From the NCBI GenBank assembly GCA_026414665.1, contig JAOAIO010000006.1:1-54669 (forward strand): 54,669 nucleotides of DNA. The letters are read 5' to 3'. The position numbers and the translations under genes were made by a program. Shown here piece by piece: positions 18,889 through 27,796 of this stretch (positions are counted from its first letter, which is position 1; each line of letters begins with the position of its first letter). The DNA is from Azovibrio sp. (GTDB lineage: Bacteria; Pseudomonadota; Gammaproteobacteria; Burkholderiales; Rhodocyclaceae). The notes below the pieces were generated by a model. That model was given only the letters and a program-made list of their open reading frames with translations. It ran no database searches and was not told where the DNA came from.

Positions 18889-19353
18889 TTACAAGAAGCG
18901 CATCAGGAACTTGCGGCTTTGACGGTCGAGCGCCTGGCGGTCGCGGATCAGGTATTGGAGGCCGTGGTGATCGGCGATGAGTAGGGCATTGGCGCCCAGG
19001 CGGCGGATGTCTTCCTCGCCTTTGAGCACGAGCCGGGTGGGGCCACGATCCGTGTCGACCTCCCAGGTGCTGGGCGTGGCAAAGCTGGAAACGTGACGGA
19101 TGGCGCGGATCTCCGGCATGAATTCGCGTTCGGCCAGCTCTTCTGCGAGTAGCGTGGCCATGTCGTGCGGCAGCGCGTGTAGGTGTTCGATCCAGAGTAG
19201 TTCCTGGCCTTCGGGGCTCAGCAAGGCGAGGCCATGTTCCGGAGCGGTGATGGGAAAGGCGCGTACCGGCACGACGCCGGTGTGGCGCTGGCCGGTGGCA
19301 TCGGTGAACACGAGCTGGCCGAAGGTATTACGTTCGAGTTGCAAAGGGGGCAT
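18889..19353 (-). CDS. DUF1854 family protein associated with cyanophycin loci
   Basis: A 154-residue soluble protein of the DUF1854 type (LQLERNTFGQLVFTD at the start, LLWIEHLHALP in the middle, a C-terminal basic RSRKFLMRF). I know this family mainly as a neighbour of cyanophycin synthetase genes, together with the ABC exporter encoded just upstream here. An AAGGAGT site precedes the ATG. It lies 9 bp after the ABC gene and is surely co-transcribed with it. No catalytic motif is recognisable, and the function is unknown. Confidence 0.82.
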   Translation of the reverse strand: MPPLQLERNTFGQLVFTDATGQRHTGVVPVRAFPITAPEHGLALLSPEGQELLWIEHLHALPHDMATLLAEELAEREFMPEIRAIRHVSSFATPSTWEVDTDRGPTRLVLKGEEDIRRLGANALLIADHHGLQYLIRDRQALDRQSRKFLMRFL

Positions 19354-19362
19354 GAGGACTCC

Positions 19363-21603
19363 TTAAGCGGCGGGGGCGGCGTCCGATACGATCCCCAGCA
19401 CTTCATCGAGCTGCTTGGTCTGGGCCTGGTAGAGGCGGTAGTAATGATCCTTACGCGCCATGAGTTCGTCGTGGTTGCCGATCTCGACGATCTGGCCGCG
19501 GTCCATGACGACTAGCCGGTCGGCTTTTCTCAGGGTGGAGAGGCGGTGCGCGATGGCAATGGTGGTGCGGCCTTTGATGAGATTGTCGAGGGCGGCTTGG
19601 ATCTCGAGGTCCGTTTCCGTATCGACGGCGGAGGTAGCCTCGTCCATGATGAGAATCTTGGGGTCGATCAAGAGCGCTCGGGCGATGGAGATGCGCTGGC
19701 GCTCGCCGCCAGAGAGGGCTTGGCCCCTTTCGCCCACCAGGGAGTCGTAGCCGTGCGGCAGGCGCAGGATGAATTCGTGCGCATGGGCGGCACGGGCGGC
19801 CGCGACGATTTCCTCCCGGGTGGCGTCTGGCTTGCCGTAGGCGATGTTCTCGGCGATGGTGCCGAAGAATAGGAAGGGCTCTTGTAAGACGAGACCGATG
19901 TGCTTGCGGTATTCGGCTACGGGCAGGCTGCGCACATCGATGCCGTCGATGCGGATGCTGCCTTCGCTCACGTCATAAAAGCGGCAAATCAGGTTGACGA
20001 GGGTGCTCTTGCCGGAGCCGGAGTGGCCGACGAGGCCGATCATTTCGCCCGGGCGGATGTCGAGATCAACCCCCTTGAGCACGGTGCGGCTGCCGTAGCG
20101 GAAGCCGACGCGCTCGATGCTGATACGGCCTTCTACCCGCTCCAGGCGCTCTGGTCGGGTCGGCTCGGGTACGCTCGAGACATGATCGAGGATGTCGAAG
20201 ATGCGTTTCGCGGCGGAGGCGGCTTTCTGGGTCACGGAGACGATGCGGCTCATGGAATCCAGGCGGGTGTAGAAGCGGCCGATGTAAGCCAGGAAGGCGG
20301 CCAGCACGCCCACCGTGATCTGGTCGCGCGACACCAGCCAGATGCCGAATCCCCAGACGATGAGGAGCCCGACTTCGGTGAGCAGCGTTACCGTCGGCGA
20401 GAACAGCGACCAGACGTAATTCACTCGATCATTGACGGCGAGATTGCGCCGGTTCGCTTCCCGGAAGCGGGCCGCCTCGCGCTTTTCCTGGGCAAAGGCT
20501 TTCACGACGCGGATGCCGGGGATGGTGTCGGCGAGCACGCTGGTGACATCGGCCCAGACCCGATCCACCTGTTCGAAGCCGTGCCGCAGCTTGTCGCGCA
20601 CGAAGTGGATCATCCAGGCGATGAAAGGCAAGGGTAGGAGCGTCACCAGGGCGAGCCAGGGGTTGATCGAAATCAGAATGGCCGCGGTCATGGCGATCAT
20701 CAGCACATCGGTGGCGAAATCGAGCAAGTGCAGCGACAAAAAGACGCAGATCCGGTCCGACTCGCTGCCGATGCGAGCCATCAAGTCGCCGGTGCGCTTG
20801 CCGCCGAAATATTCGAGGGATAGCCCTTGCAGATGCTCGTACGTGGTGGTGCGCAGGTCGGCGCCGATGCGCTCGGATACCAAGGCCAGGATGTAAGTCT
20901 TGGCCCAGCCCAGGCCCCAGGCCAGGAGGGCGGCGCCGAACAGGCCGCCGAGATAGCGCGTGACCTTGTCTGGGTCAATGGCTTGGCCGTTCTGGTAAGG
21001 AATCAGCACCTCGTCCATGAGCGGCATGGTCAGGTAAGGCGGCACCAAAGTGAAGGCGGTGGCTGCCAGGGTAAGCACGAAGCCAGCCAAGAGCCGTCCC
21101 TGGTAAGGCTTGGCGAAGCGCCACAGGCGCAGCAGCGTCCAAGTCGAAGGCGGTTGCAGCAGCGCCTTGGCGCAGGTTGGGCACTCCTCCTGGCCGGGCA
21201 CCATCGGCGTCTGACAGCGTTCGCAGAGGATTTCTTCCGCCGCCTCTGGGGCCTGGCCGGTTTCCAATGCTCGAATGCGGGCGGCGAAGGCATCCATCAG
21301 GCGCCGGGCCTGCACATCCTGAGCCAAGGTGTAGTGCCAGCGTGCCAGCCGGGCGTGCGCATCGACGAGTTCGAGCGTGACGACACCGGCATGGTCGCGC
21401 CGACGTAGCGCAAGCCCCGGCTGACAGCGCCACTCACGCACCGTGCCGGCGCTGTCACAGGCGAGCAGGCGGTCGGTGGTGAGCAGCAGGGCGCCGCCGG
21501 CGAAATGAAGGTGCGCGTCGAGATCGGTTTCCAGCCAGGCCAGAACCGATTCTTCGGGCGCCAGCCGGGATTCGAGATGCGAACGGGGGGAAGCGATGGA
21601 CAT
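19363..21603 (-). CDS. Cyanophycin-locus ABC exporter (fused TMD-NBD) with N-terminal zinc ribbon
   Basis: A 746-residue ABC half-transporter. Residues about 1-120 form a soluble domain. Next comes a CxxC-x10-CxxC zinc ribbon (C127, C130, C141, C144), then a six-helix type-I exporter membrane domain (about 155-460), then the nucleotide-binding domain with Walker A GHSGSGKST, signature LSGGERQRISIA, Walker B ILIMDEATSAVD and a switch histidine. Export of an amino-acid-derived compound or peptide is possible; the substrate is unknown. It is divergent from the cyanophycin synthetases and followed by DUF1854. I chose the ATG that opens MSIASPRSH; ATGs 30 and 39 bp upstream are alternatives. Confidence 0.88.
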   Translation of the reverse strand: MSIASPRSHLESRLAPEESVLAWLETDLDAHLHFAGGALLLTTDRLLACDSAGTVREWRCQPGLALRRRDHAGVVTLELVDAHARLARWHYTLAQDVQARRLMDAFAARIRALETGQAPEAAEEILCERCQTPMVPGQEECPTCAKALLQPPSTWTLLRLWRFAKPYQGRLLAGFVLTLAATAFTLVPPYLTMPLMDEVLIPYQNGQAIDPDKVTRYLGGLFGAALLAWGLGWAKTYILALVSERIGADLRTTTYEHLQGLSLEYFGGKRTGDLMARIGSESDRICVFLSLHLLDFATDVLMIAMTAAILISINPWLALVTLLPLPFIAWMIHFVRDKLRHGFEQVDRVWADVTSVLADTIPGIRVVKAFAQEKREAARFREANRRNLAVNDRVNYVWSLFSPTVTLLTEVGLLIVWGFGIWLVSRDQITVGVLAAFLAYIGRFYTRLDSMSRIVSVTQKAASAAKRIFDILDHVSSVPEPTRPERLERVEGRISIERVGFRYGSRTVLKGVDLDIRPGEMIGLVGHSGSGKSTLVNLICRFYDVSEGSIRIDGIDVRSLPVAEYRKHIGLVLQEPFLFFGTIAENIAYGKPDATREEIVAAARAAHAHEFILRLPHGYDSLVGERGQALSGGERQRISIARALLIDPKILIMDEATSAVDTETDLEIQAALDNLIKGRTTIAIAHRLSTLRKADRLVVMDRGQIVEIGNHDELMARKDHYYRLYQAQTKQLDEVLGIVSDAAPAA

Positions 21604-21785
21604 GGGCGTGAGCTGTGCGGCAAAGGGCGGCATTATCCGCAAAACGCGGTTGTTCCGTTAACTTGCCGCACGATTTCCGGTTGACCCGGGGTGTGTAACA
21701 ATTGGAAATATTTTTTCAAGAAGGTAAACCGGGATGGGCATGGCGCGTTTATCCGGGGACCGACCTGGTCGGCCATTTTCGACCG

Positions 21786-21928
21786 GGGCGCCTCGAAGCA
21801 GCGTCACGCGCGGCGGCATGGCAAGACGCGCGGAGCAAGGCGGCCGAGACCTGTAGAGTCGATAGGCGCGGGAGCGAGTCCCGCGCCACGTCCCTCCGGG
21901 TTAGGCCGCAGCGCATTTCGAGGCGCCC
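21786..21928 (+). repeat. 143-bp intergenic repeat with terminal inverted repeats, copy A
   Basis: Perfect 12-bp inverted repeats (GGGCGCCTCGAA at 21786-21797, its complement at 21917-21928) bound the element. Inside is a strong hairpin, GGCGCGGGA / TCCCGCGCC. A similar 140-bp element occurs in inverted orientation at 48873-49012. The two align without gaps over the first 88 bp or so, with long shared blocks AGACCT, GAGTCGATAG and GCGCCACGT. It carries no ORF of note and ends 23 bp before the cphA' start, so it forms the 5' leader of that gene. The rest of the 21604-21951 gap holds no convincing promoter. Confidence 0.8.
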
Positions 21929-21951
21929 ACCTGCATGAACGCTGAGACGAC

Positions 21952-24111
21952 ATGACCCACAAGAGCATCGAATTTCGCCGCATCCAGTACCTGCGCGGCC
22001 CTAACATCTGGACCTATCGCCCGGTGCTGGAAGCCCTGGTGGATATTGGCGAGCTGGAAGACTTTCCCTCCAACAAGATTCCCGGTTTCTACGAGCGCTT
22101 ATCCGCCTGGCTGCCGTCCCTCATCGAGCATCGCTGTAGTTACGAGGAGCGGGGCGGCTTCTTGCGCCGGGTCCAAGAAGGCACCTGGCCTGGGCATATC
22201 CTCGAGCACGTGACGTTGGAATTGCAGAACTTGGCCGGGATGCCGGGCGGTTTCGGCAAGGCCCGTGAAGTATCCGAGCGAGGGGTCTACAAAGTCGTGG
22301 TGCGGGCCTGGAATGAGCAGGTCACCCGGGCCGCCCTGCAGCATGGGCGTGACCTGGTGATGGCCGCGATCGAGGATAAACCTTTCGATGTCGCGGCGTG
22401 CATCGAGCATCTGAAAGATTTGGTAGATACCCACTGCCTGGGGCCGAGCACGGCCTGCATCGTCGATGCCGCCGACGACCGCGACATTCCCGCCATTCGA
22501 TTGACGACGGGCAATCTGGTGCAGCTAGGCTACGGTTGCCGCCAGCGCCGCATTTGGACCGCCGAAACCGACCGCACCAGCGCTATCGCCGAGAGCATTT
22601 CGCGTGACAAGGACTTGACCAAGACCTTGCTCAAGTCCTGTGGCTTGCCGGTTCCCGAAGGGTATTTGGTCGATAGCCCAGAAGCGGCGTGGGAAGCGGC
22701 CGAGGACATTGGCTTGCCGGTGGTCGTCAAGCCCGATGATGGCAATCATGGCCGCGGCGTGTTCCTCGACTTGAACAGCCGCGCGGAGGTCGAGGCGGCC
22801 TATCGGGTAGCGAGCGAGGAGGGGAGTAATGTCATCGTCGAGCGTTACATCCCAGGCATCGAGCATCGCTTGTTGGTGGTCGGCAGCAAAGTGGTGGCGG
22901 CCACCCGCGGCGAAATCGCCCAGGTGGTCGGCGATGGCCGGCACAGCATCCGTGAGCTGATCGACCTGCAGATCAACGCCGATCCGCGCCGCGGCAGCAG
23001 CGAAGAGCATCCGCTCAATTTCATCGGTCTGGACTCCGCCGCCCGCTTGGAGATCCAGCGCCAAGGCTACACTCCTGAGGATGTGCCGGCAGAGGGCAAG
23101 GAGGTGGTGATCCAGCGCATCGGCAATCTCGCCATCGACTGCACCGACGAGGTTCACCCCGATACGGCCCGTGCCGTCGTGCTCGCGGCGCGTGTCGTCG
23201 GGCTCGACATTGCCGGGGTGGATCTGGTAGCCAAGGACATTTCCCAGCCGCTCGCGGCTCAGGGCGGCGCCATCGTCGAGGTGAATGCCGGGCCGGGTCT
23301 GCTCATGCACTTAAAGCCCGCCCAAGGCCAACCGCGGCCCGTGGGCGAAGCCATCGTCGAGTTGCTGTTCCCGCAAGGCGAGAGCGGCCGCATTCCTGTG
23401 GTCGGCATTACCGGCGCGCGCGGCAAGACTCGGACGGCGCGCTTGCTGACGCATTTTCTCGATCTCTCTGGCCAGTACATCGGGCTGGCTTGTAGCGACG
23501 GCATCTTTCTCAACCGGCGTCAGGTCGAGACCGGGAGCCAAACGGCCAAGGTCGAATGGGAGGCCGCGCGCCGGGTGCTGATGAATCGCCAGGTCCAGGC
23601 CGCGGTGATCGAGAACGGCGCCGAGGCGATTTTGCGCGATGGCCTCGCCTATGACCGCTGCCAAGTGGGCATCGTCCTCAATAGCGCGCCGATGCCCGAT
23701 CTCTCGCATCACTACATCGAGACTCCCGAGCAGATCTACACCGTGCTGCGCACCCAGGTGGATGTGGTCTTGGCCGGCGGCGCCGCCGTGCTCAATGCGG
23801 CCGATCCCTTAGTCGCCGACATGGCCCGTCTTTCTGATGGCGAGGTGATTTTCTTCGCCGCTGACGGCGAGCAGCCGGTGTTGCGTGAGCACTGCCTCCA
23901 GGGCGGTCGGGCAGTGTTCGTCCGCGCTGGGCAACTGGTGCTGGCCCAGGAAGGCCGCGAGGTGCCAGGCTTCGACCTGGCCAGCCTGGCGCCCTCGTTC
24001 GACGCAAGCGATATGGAAAGCCTGCTTGCCGCTGTGGCCGCGGCCTGGGCGCTGGGCCTTGGCATGGAAGTGGTGCGTGCCGGCCTGGAAACCTTCTCCG
24101 CCATTGCCTGA
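21952..24111 (+). CDS. cphA: Cyanophycin synthetase paralogue with degenerate, truncated Mur-ligase domain (CphA')
   Basis: A 719-residue relative of cyanophycin synthetase. The N-terminal and ATP-grasp parts are complete (about 1-470: RRIWTAETDRTSAIAE, VVKPDDGNHGRGV, IVEVNAGPGLLMH). The Mur-ligase part is altered: the P-loop is GARGKTRT (488-495) instead of GTNGKTTT. The conserved ETARGG is ENGAEA, and the TNIGQGDHLG stretch is lost. The protein stops about 140 residues short, so the whole C-terminal Mur domain with its PGRFN motif is missing. It may still catalyse the ATP-grasp half-reaction or act as a partner of the canonical enzyme, whose gene begins 25 bp downstream. Confidence 0.9.
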   Translation: MTHKSIEFRRIQYLRGPNIWTYRPVLEALVDIGELEDFPSNKIPGFYERLSAWLPSLIEHRCSYEERGGFLRRVQEGTWPGHILEHVTLELQNLAGMPGGFGKAREVSERGVYKVVVRAWNEQVTRAALQHGRDLVMAAIEDKPFDVAACIEHLKDLVDTHCLGPSTACIVDAADDRDIPAIRLTTGNLVQLGYGCRQRRIWTAETDRTSAIAESISRDKDLTKTLLKSCGLPVPEGYLVDSPEAAWEAAEDIGLPVVVKPDDGNHGRGVFLDLNSRAEVEAAYRVASEEGSNVIVERYIPGIEHRLLVVGSKVVAATRGEIAQVVGDGRHSIRELIDLQINADPRRGSSEEHPLNFIGLDSAARLEIQRQGYTPEDVPAEGKEVVIQRIGNLAIDCTDEVHPDTARAVVLAARVVGLDIAGVDLVAKDISQPLAAQGGAIVEVNAGPGLLMHLKPAQGQPRPVGEAIVELLFPQGESGRIPVVGITGARGKTRTARLLTHFLDLSGQYIGLACSDGIFLNRRQVETGSQTAKVEWEAARRVLMNRQVQAAVIENGAEAILRDGLAYDRCQVGIVLNSAPMPDLSHHYIETPEQIYTVLRTQVDVVLAGGAAVLNAADPLVADMARLSDGEVIFFAADGEQPVLREHCLQGGRAVFVRAGQLVLAQEGREVPGFDLASLAPSFDASDMESLLAAVAAAWALGLGMEVVRAGLETFSAIA

Positions 24112-24136
24112 TTCGAAATAGCCTAGGATTCCCGTC

Positions 24137-26716
24137 ATGGAAATTTCCCGCATCCGCGCGCTGCGCGGCCCCAACCTGTGGAGCCGGCATACCTCGATCG
24201 AAGCCATCGTGAGTTGTAACGAGGTCGAGTGTCAGCTGAACCGTCACTTTCCCGAGTTCGAGACGCGTCTGCGCGCCCGTTTTCCCGAAATCGGCCTCGT
24301 GGCCCTTGCCGATACCGCGCAAACCTTTTCGCTCGCGCACGCCTTGCAGCTTGCCGCCTTGGGGTTGCAGGTGAGCGCCGGTTGCCCGGTGACATTCGGG
24401 CGCACGCAGCAGACCGTCACCCCGGGCGAATATCAGGTCGTGGTCGAGTACACCGAAGAGGCGGTGGGCCGGCGCGCTTTCGCGCTCGCCGAGGCCTTGT
24501 GCCGAGCCGCCTTCGATGACACGCCCTTCGATCTGGAGGCGGCGCTTGCCGAATTGCGCGAGCTCGACGAGGACGAGCGCCTGGGTCCTAGCACCGGCGC
24601 CATCGTCACTGCGGCGCTGGCGCGCAACATTCCCTATCGTCGTCTTACTTCCGGCAGTCTCGTTCAGTTTGGCTGGGGCAGCCGCCAACGGCGCATCCAA
24701 GCGGCCGAGCTCGACCGTACCAGCGCCATTGCCGAATCCATCGCCCAGGACAAAGATCTCACCAAAGACCTGCTGCGTGCCGCCGGTGTGCCGGTGCCGC
24801 TGGGGCGGGTGGTCGAGAGCGCCGACGATGCTTGGGCCGCGGCCCAGGAAATCGGCGGCGCCGTGGTCGTGAAGCCGCAGGACGGCAATCAGGGCAAGGG
24901 AGTGGCGGTCAATCTCACGACGCGCGCAGAGGTGCTCGCCGCCTATGCCGTGGCGGCCGAGATCAGTTCCAAGGTCCTGGTGGAGCGCTATTTGCCGGGC
25001 CAGGACTTTCGCTTACTCGTTGTCGGCCAGCAAATGGTGGCCGCTGCCCGCCGCGACCCACCGCAGGTGATCGGCGACGGCGTGCATACCATTCGCGAGC
25101 TGGTCGAGCAGGTCAATAGCGACCCGCGCCGGGGTGAAGGCCACGGCACGGCGCTGACCAAGATTCGCTTCGACGATATCGCCCTGGCAACCTTGGACAA
25201 GCAGGGGTACGGCGCCGATAGCATTCCCGCCAAGGGCGCGCGGGTGGTGTTGCGCAACAATGCCAATCTGTCGACCGGCGGCACGGCCACCGACGTGACG
25301 GACGACGTACATCCCGAACTCGCGGCTCGGGCCGTGGATGCGGCGCAGATGGTCGGGCTCGACATCTGCGGCGTGGATGTGGTGTGCGAGACGGTGTTGA
25401 AGCCTTTGGAGGAGCAGGGCGGCGGCATCGTCGAGGTGAATGCCGCGCCGGGCTTGCGCATGCATTTGCAGCCTTCATTCGGGCGTGGGCGGCCGGTGGG
25501 CGAAGCCATCATCTCGGCCTTGTTTGGCGAGGGCGACAATGGCCGCATTCCCGTCGTGGCCGTGTCGGGCACGAACGGCAAGACCACGACCGTGCGCCTG
25601 ATCGCGCACCTGCTCGCAGGTGCCAATCTTCGGGTTGGCATGACGACGACCGATGGGGTCTATATCCAGGGGGAGCGCATCGATACCGGCGATTGCAGTG
25701 GTCCGAGAAGCGCGCGCAACGTGCTCATGCACCCGGAGGTCGATGCCGCGGTGCTCGAAACCGCCCGCGGTGGCGTGCTGCGCGAAGGTCTTGGCTTCGA
25801 TCGTTGCAGCGTCGCCGTGGTGACGAACATCGGCCAGGGCGACCACCTTGGCCTAGCCTACATCAATAGCGTCGAAGACTTGGCCGTGGTCAAGCGGGTC
25901 ATCGTCGAAAATGTCGCGCCGGATGGCATGGCCGTGCTGAACGCTGCCGATCCGGTGGTGGCGAAGATGGCCGAGCATTGTCCGGGTGCGGTCACCTATT
26001 TTGCTCAGGATCCGCATCATCCGGTGCTGTCTACGCATTTGGCTCAAGGTAAGCGCGGCGTTTACGTCAGCGAAGGCCACATCGTTTGTGTCGCGCAAGG
26101 CGAAGAGCAGCAGCGCTTGGCGCTCGCGCGGGTGCCGCTCACGCGCGGCGGCAGCATCGGCTTTCAGGTCGATAACGTGCTCGCGGCGGTGGGGGCGGCC
26201 TGGGCGCTCGGTCTCGACTGGCTGACGATCCGTCGGCAGTTGGCGAGCTTCGTCAGCGATGCCAGCACCACGCCCGGGCGCTTCAATCTGTTCGACTACA
26301 AGGGCGCGACCTTGATCGCCGATTACGGCCACAATCCCGATGCCATCCAAGCCCTGGTGCGTGCTGTCGAGACCATGCCGGCGCGGCAGCGGGTCGTCGT
26401 CATCAGCGGTGCTGGCGACCGGCGCGACGAAGATATCCGCCAGCAGACCCAGATTCTGGGTGCCGCTTTCGATGCGGTGATTCTCTACCAGGATCAATGC
26501 CAGCGCGGCCGCGCCGATGGTGAAGTGCTGGCGCTCTTGCGTCAGGGTCTGGATGGCGCGAGCCGCACCACCTACATCGAGGAGATTCGCGGCGAGTTCC
26601 TCGCCATCGACCGGGCGCTGGCGCGGCTCGAAGCGGGCGACGTTTGTCTGATCTTGGTCGATCAGGTCGAGGCAGCGCTCGCGCACATCGCCTGCCGGGT
26701 GCAGCAAGCCGGATGA
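24137..26716 (+). CDS. cphA: Cyanophycin synthetase
   Basis: An 859-residue CphA1 that polymerises aspartate and arginine into multi-L-arginyl-poly-L-aspartate using ATP. Order of domains: N-terminal domain (about 1-160), ATP-grasp (about 200-470, VVKPQDGNQGKGVAVN, IVEVNAAPGLRMH), Mur-ligase-like (about 475-859, P-loop SGTNGKTTT at 477-485, ETARGGVLREGL, TNIGQGDHLG, PGRFNLFDYKGATLIADYGHN). All motifs missing from the upstream paralogue are intact here. Length is normal. The stop overlaps the ATG of the acyltransferase gene by 4 bp. No cphB cyanophycinase is in the window. Confidence 0.96.
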   Translation: MEISRIRALRGPNLWSRHTSIEAIVSCNEVECQLNRHFPEFETRLRARFPEIGLVALADTAQTFSLAHALQLAALGLQVSAGCPVTFGRTQQTVTPGEYQVVVEYTEEAVGRRAFALAEALCRAAFDDTPFDLEAALAELRELDEDERLGPSTGAIVTAALARNIPYRRLTSGSLVQFGWGSRQRRIQAAELDRTSAIAESIAQDKDLTKDLLRAAGVPVPLGRVVESADDAWAAAQEIGGAVVVKPQDGNQGKGVAVNLTTRAEVLAAYAVAAEISSKVLVERYLPGQDFRLLVVGQQMVAAARRDPPQVIGDGVHTIRELVEQVNSDPRRGEGHGTALTKIRFDDIALATLDKQGYGADSIPAKGARVVLRNNANLSTGGTATDVTDDVHPELAARAVDAAQMVGLDICGVDVVCETVLKPLEEQGGGIVEVNAAPGLRMHLQPSFGRGRPVGEAIISALFGEGDNGRIPVVAVSGTNGKTTTVRLIAHLLAGANLRVGMTTTDGVYIQGERIDTGDCSGPRSARNVLMHPEVDAAVLETARGGVLREGLGFDRCSVAVVTNIGQGDHLGLAYINSVEDLAVVKRVIVENVAPDGMAVLNAADPVVAKMAEHCPGAVTYFAQDPHHPVLSTHLAQGKRGVYVSEGHIVCVAQGEEQQRLALARVPLTRGGSIGFQVDNVLAAVGAAWALGLDWLTIRRQLASFVSDASTTPGRFNLFDYKGATLIADYGHNPDAIQALVRAVETMPARQRVVVISGAGDRRDEDIRQQTQILGAAFDAVILYQDQCQRGRADGEVLALLRQGLDGASRTTYIEEIRGEFLAIDRALARLEAGDVCLILVDQVEAALAHIACRVQQAG

Positions 26717-27780
26717 GCGGCGCGGTCCAGCGCCTCCCCTTGGTCGACCTGCTCAAGGCGGTGGCGGCCCAGCTCATCGTCTGGCACCACCTCGCCTTCT
26801 ACGGCCCGCTCTCGGATTCGGCCGCGCCGCTCTGGCCGGAATCGATGGCGTGGCTGAGCCAGCAGGCGCGCATCGCGGTGCAGGTCTTTCTCGTCGTCGG
26901 CGGCTTTCTCGCCGCGCGCGGCTTGGCGCCGGATGGCTTCTGGGTGCCGGGCCGCTCCTTGCCGGTCTTGCTGGGGCAGCGCTACCGCCGGCTCGCGGGG
27001 CCTTATGTCGTAGCCTTGCTTGTGGCCGTGGCTGGCTCGGCCCTGGCGAGCCGCTGGATGACGCATGACTCGATTTCGGCGCCGCCCACGCCGGCGCAGT
27101 TGCTCGCGCACGTGCTGCTGCTGCACGACCTGCTCGGCTACGAAGCCTTGTCAGCCGGGGTCTGGTATGTCGCCATCGATTTCCAGCTTTATGCTTTGCT
27201 TGCGCTCTTGCTCTGGTTGGGCGGTCGGCGGCGCTTCGCCGGGCTGGAACTGGGCGTGGGATTCGTGACCTTGCTGCTGCTGGCTTCCTTGTTCCATTTC
27301 AACCTCGACCCGGATTGGGATGTCTGGGCCGTGTATTTCTTTGGCGCTTATGGCCTGGGGGCGCTGGCCTGGTGGAGCGCTCGACGGGGTGGCCGCCGTC
27401 CGCTCGCCGCGCTCGTCTTCCTGCTCGCGTGCATCGCCTTGGCCATCGACTTCCGCGAGCGTATCCTGGTTGCGCTCGGCACCGCTTTGGCCTTGGCGAT
27501 CTATCAGGCCACGGGGTGGGGTCGGCACGCGCCGACGCGGCCGCTCGCGGCCTTCTTGTCGCGCATTTCATATGGCGTCTTTCTCGTGCATTTTCCAGTT
27601 TGCTTGGTGGTGAACGCCGCTTTCAGCCGCTTTGTGTCGCTCACGCCGGAATTGGCCTTGCTCGGCATGGTGTTGGCTTGGGGCTTGAGCTTACTGGCCG
27701 GCGCGCTGTTTCACGCGCATGTCGAGCAGGGCTTTGCCGGCAAGGCCAGATGGCGACTCAGTCCTTCGGCGCGAGCCTAA
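26713..27780 (+). CDS. Acyltransferase 3 family membrane protein
   Basis: A 355-residue integral membrane protein with about ten hydrophobic segments and acyltransferase-3 marks: DLLKAVAAQLIVWHHLAFYG near the N-terminus, with the expected His (WHH), and the late SRISYGVFLVHFP motif. Such proteins transfer acyl groups to sugars or lipids across the membrane. The ATG overlaps the cphA stop (ATGA), so translation is coupled to cyanophycin synthetase. That suggests a cyanophycin-linked role, but the chemistry is unknown. Confidence 0.85.
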   Translation: MSGAVQRLPLVDLLKAVAAQLIVWHHLAFYGPLSDSAAPLWPESMAWLSQQARIAVQVFLVVGGFLAARGLAPDGFWVPGRSLPVLLGQRYRRLAGPYVVALLVAVAGSALASRWMTHDSISAPPTPAQLLAHVLLLHDLLGYEALSAGVWYVAIDFQLYALLALLLWLGGRRRFAGLELGVGFVTLLLLASLFHFNLDPDWDVWAVYFFGAYGLGALAWWSARRGGRRPLAALVFLLACIALAIDFRERILVALGTALALAIYQATGWGRHAPTRPLAAFLSRISYGVFLVHFPVCLVVNAAFSRFVSLTPELALLGMVLAWGLSLLAGALFHAHVEQGFAGKARWRLSPSARA

Positions 27781-27796
27781 CCTGGAGCGCTTCGAT

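Noticed and set aside
21681-21711. TTGACC with AT-rich sequence as a cphA' promoter
   Set aside because: No -10 hexamer at an acceptable spacing; the best AT-rich hexamer is 19 bp away and poor.
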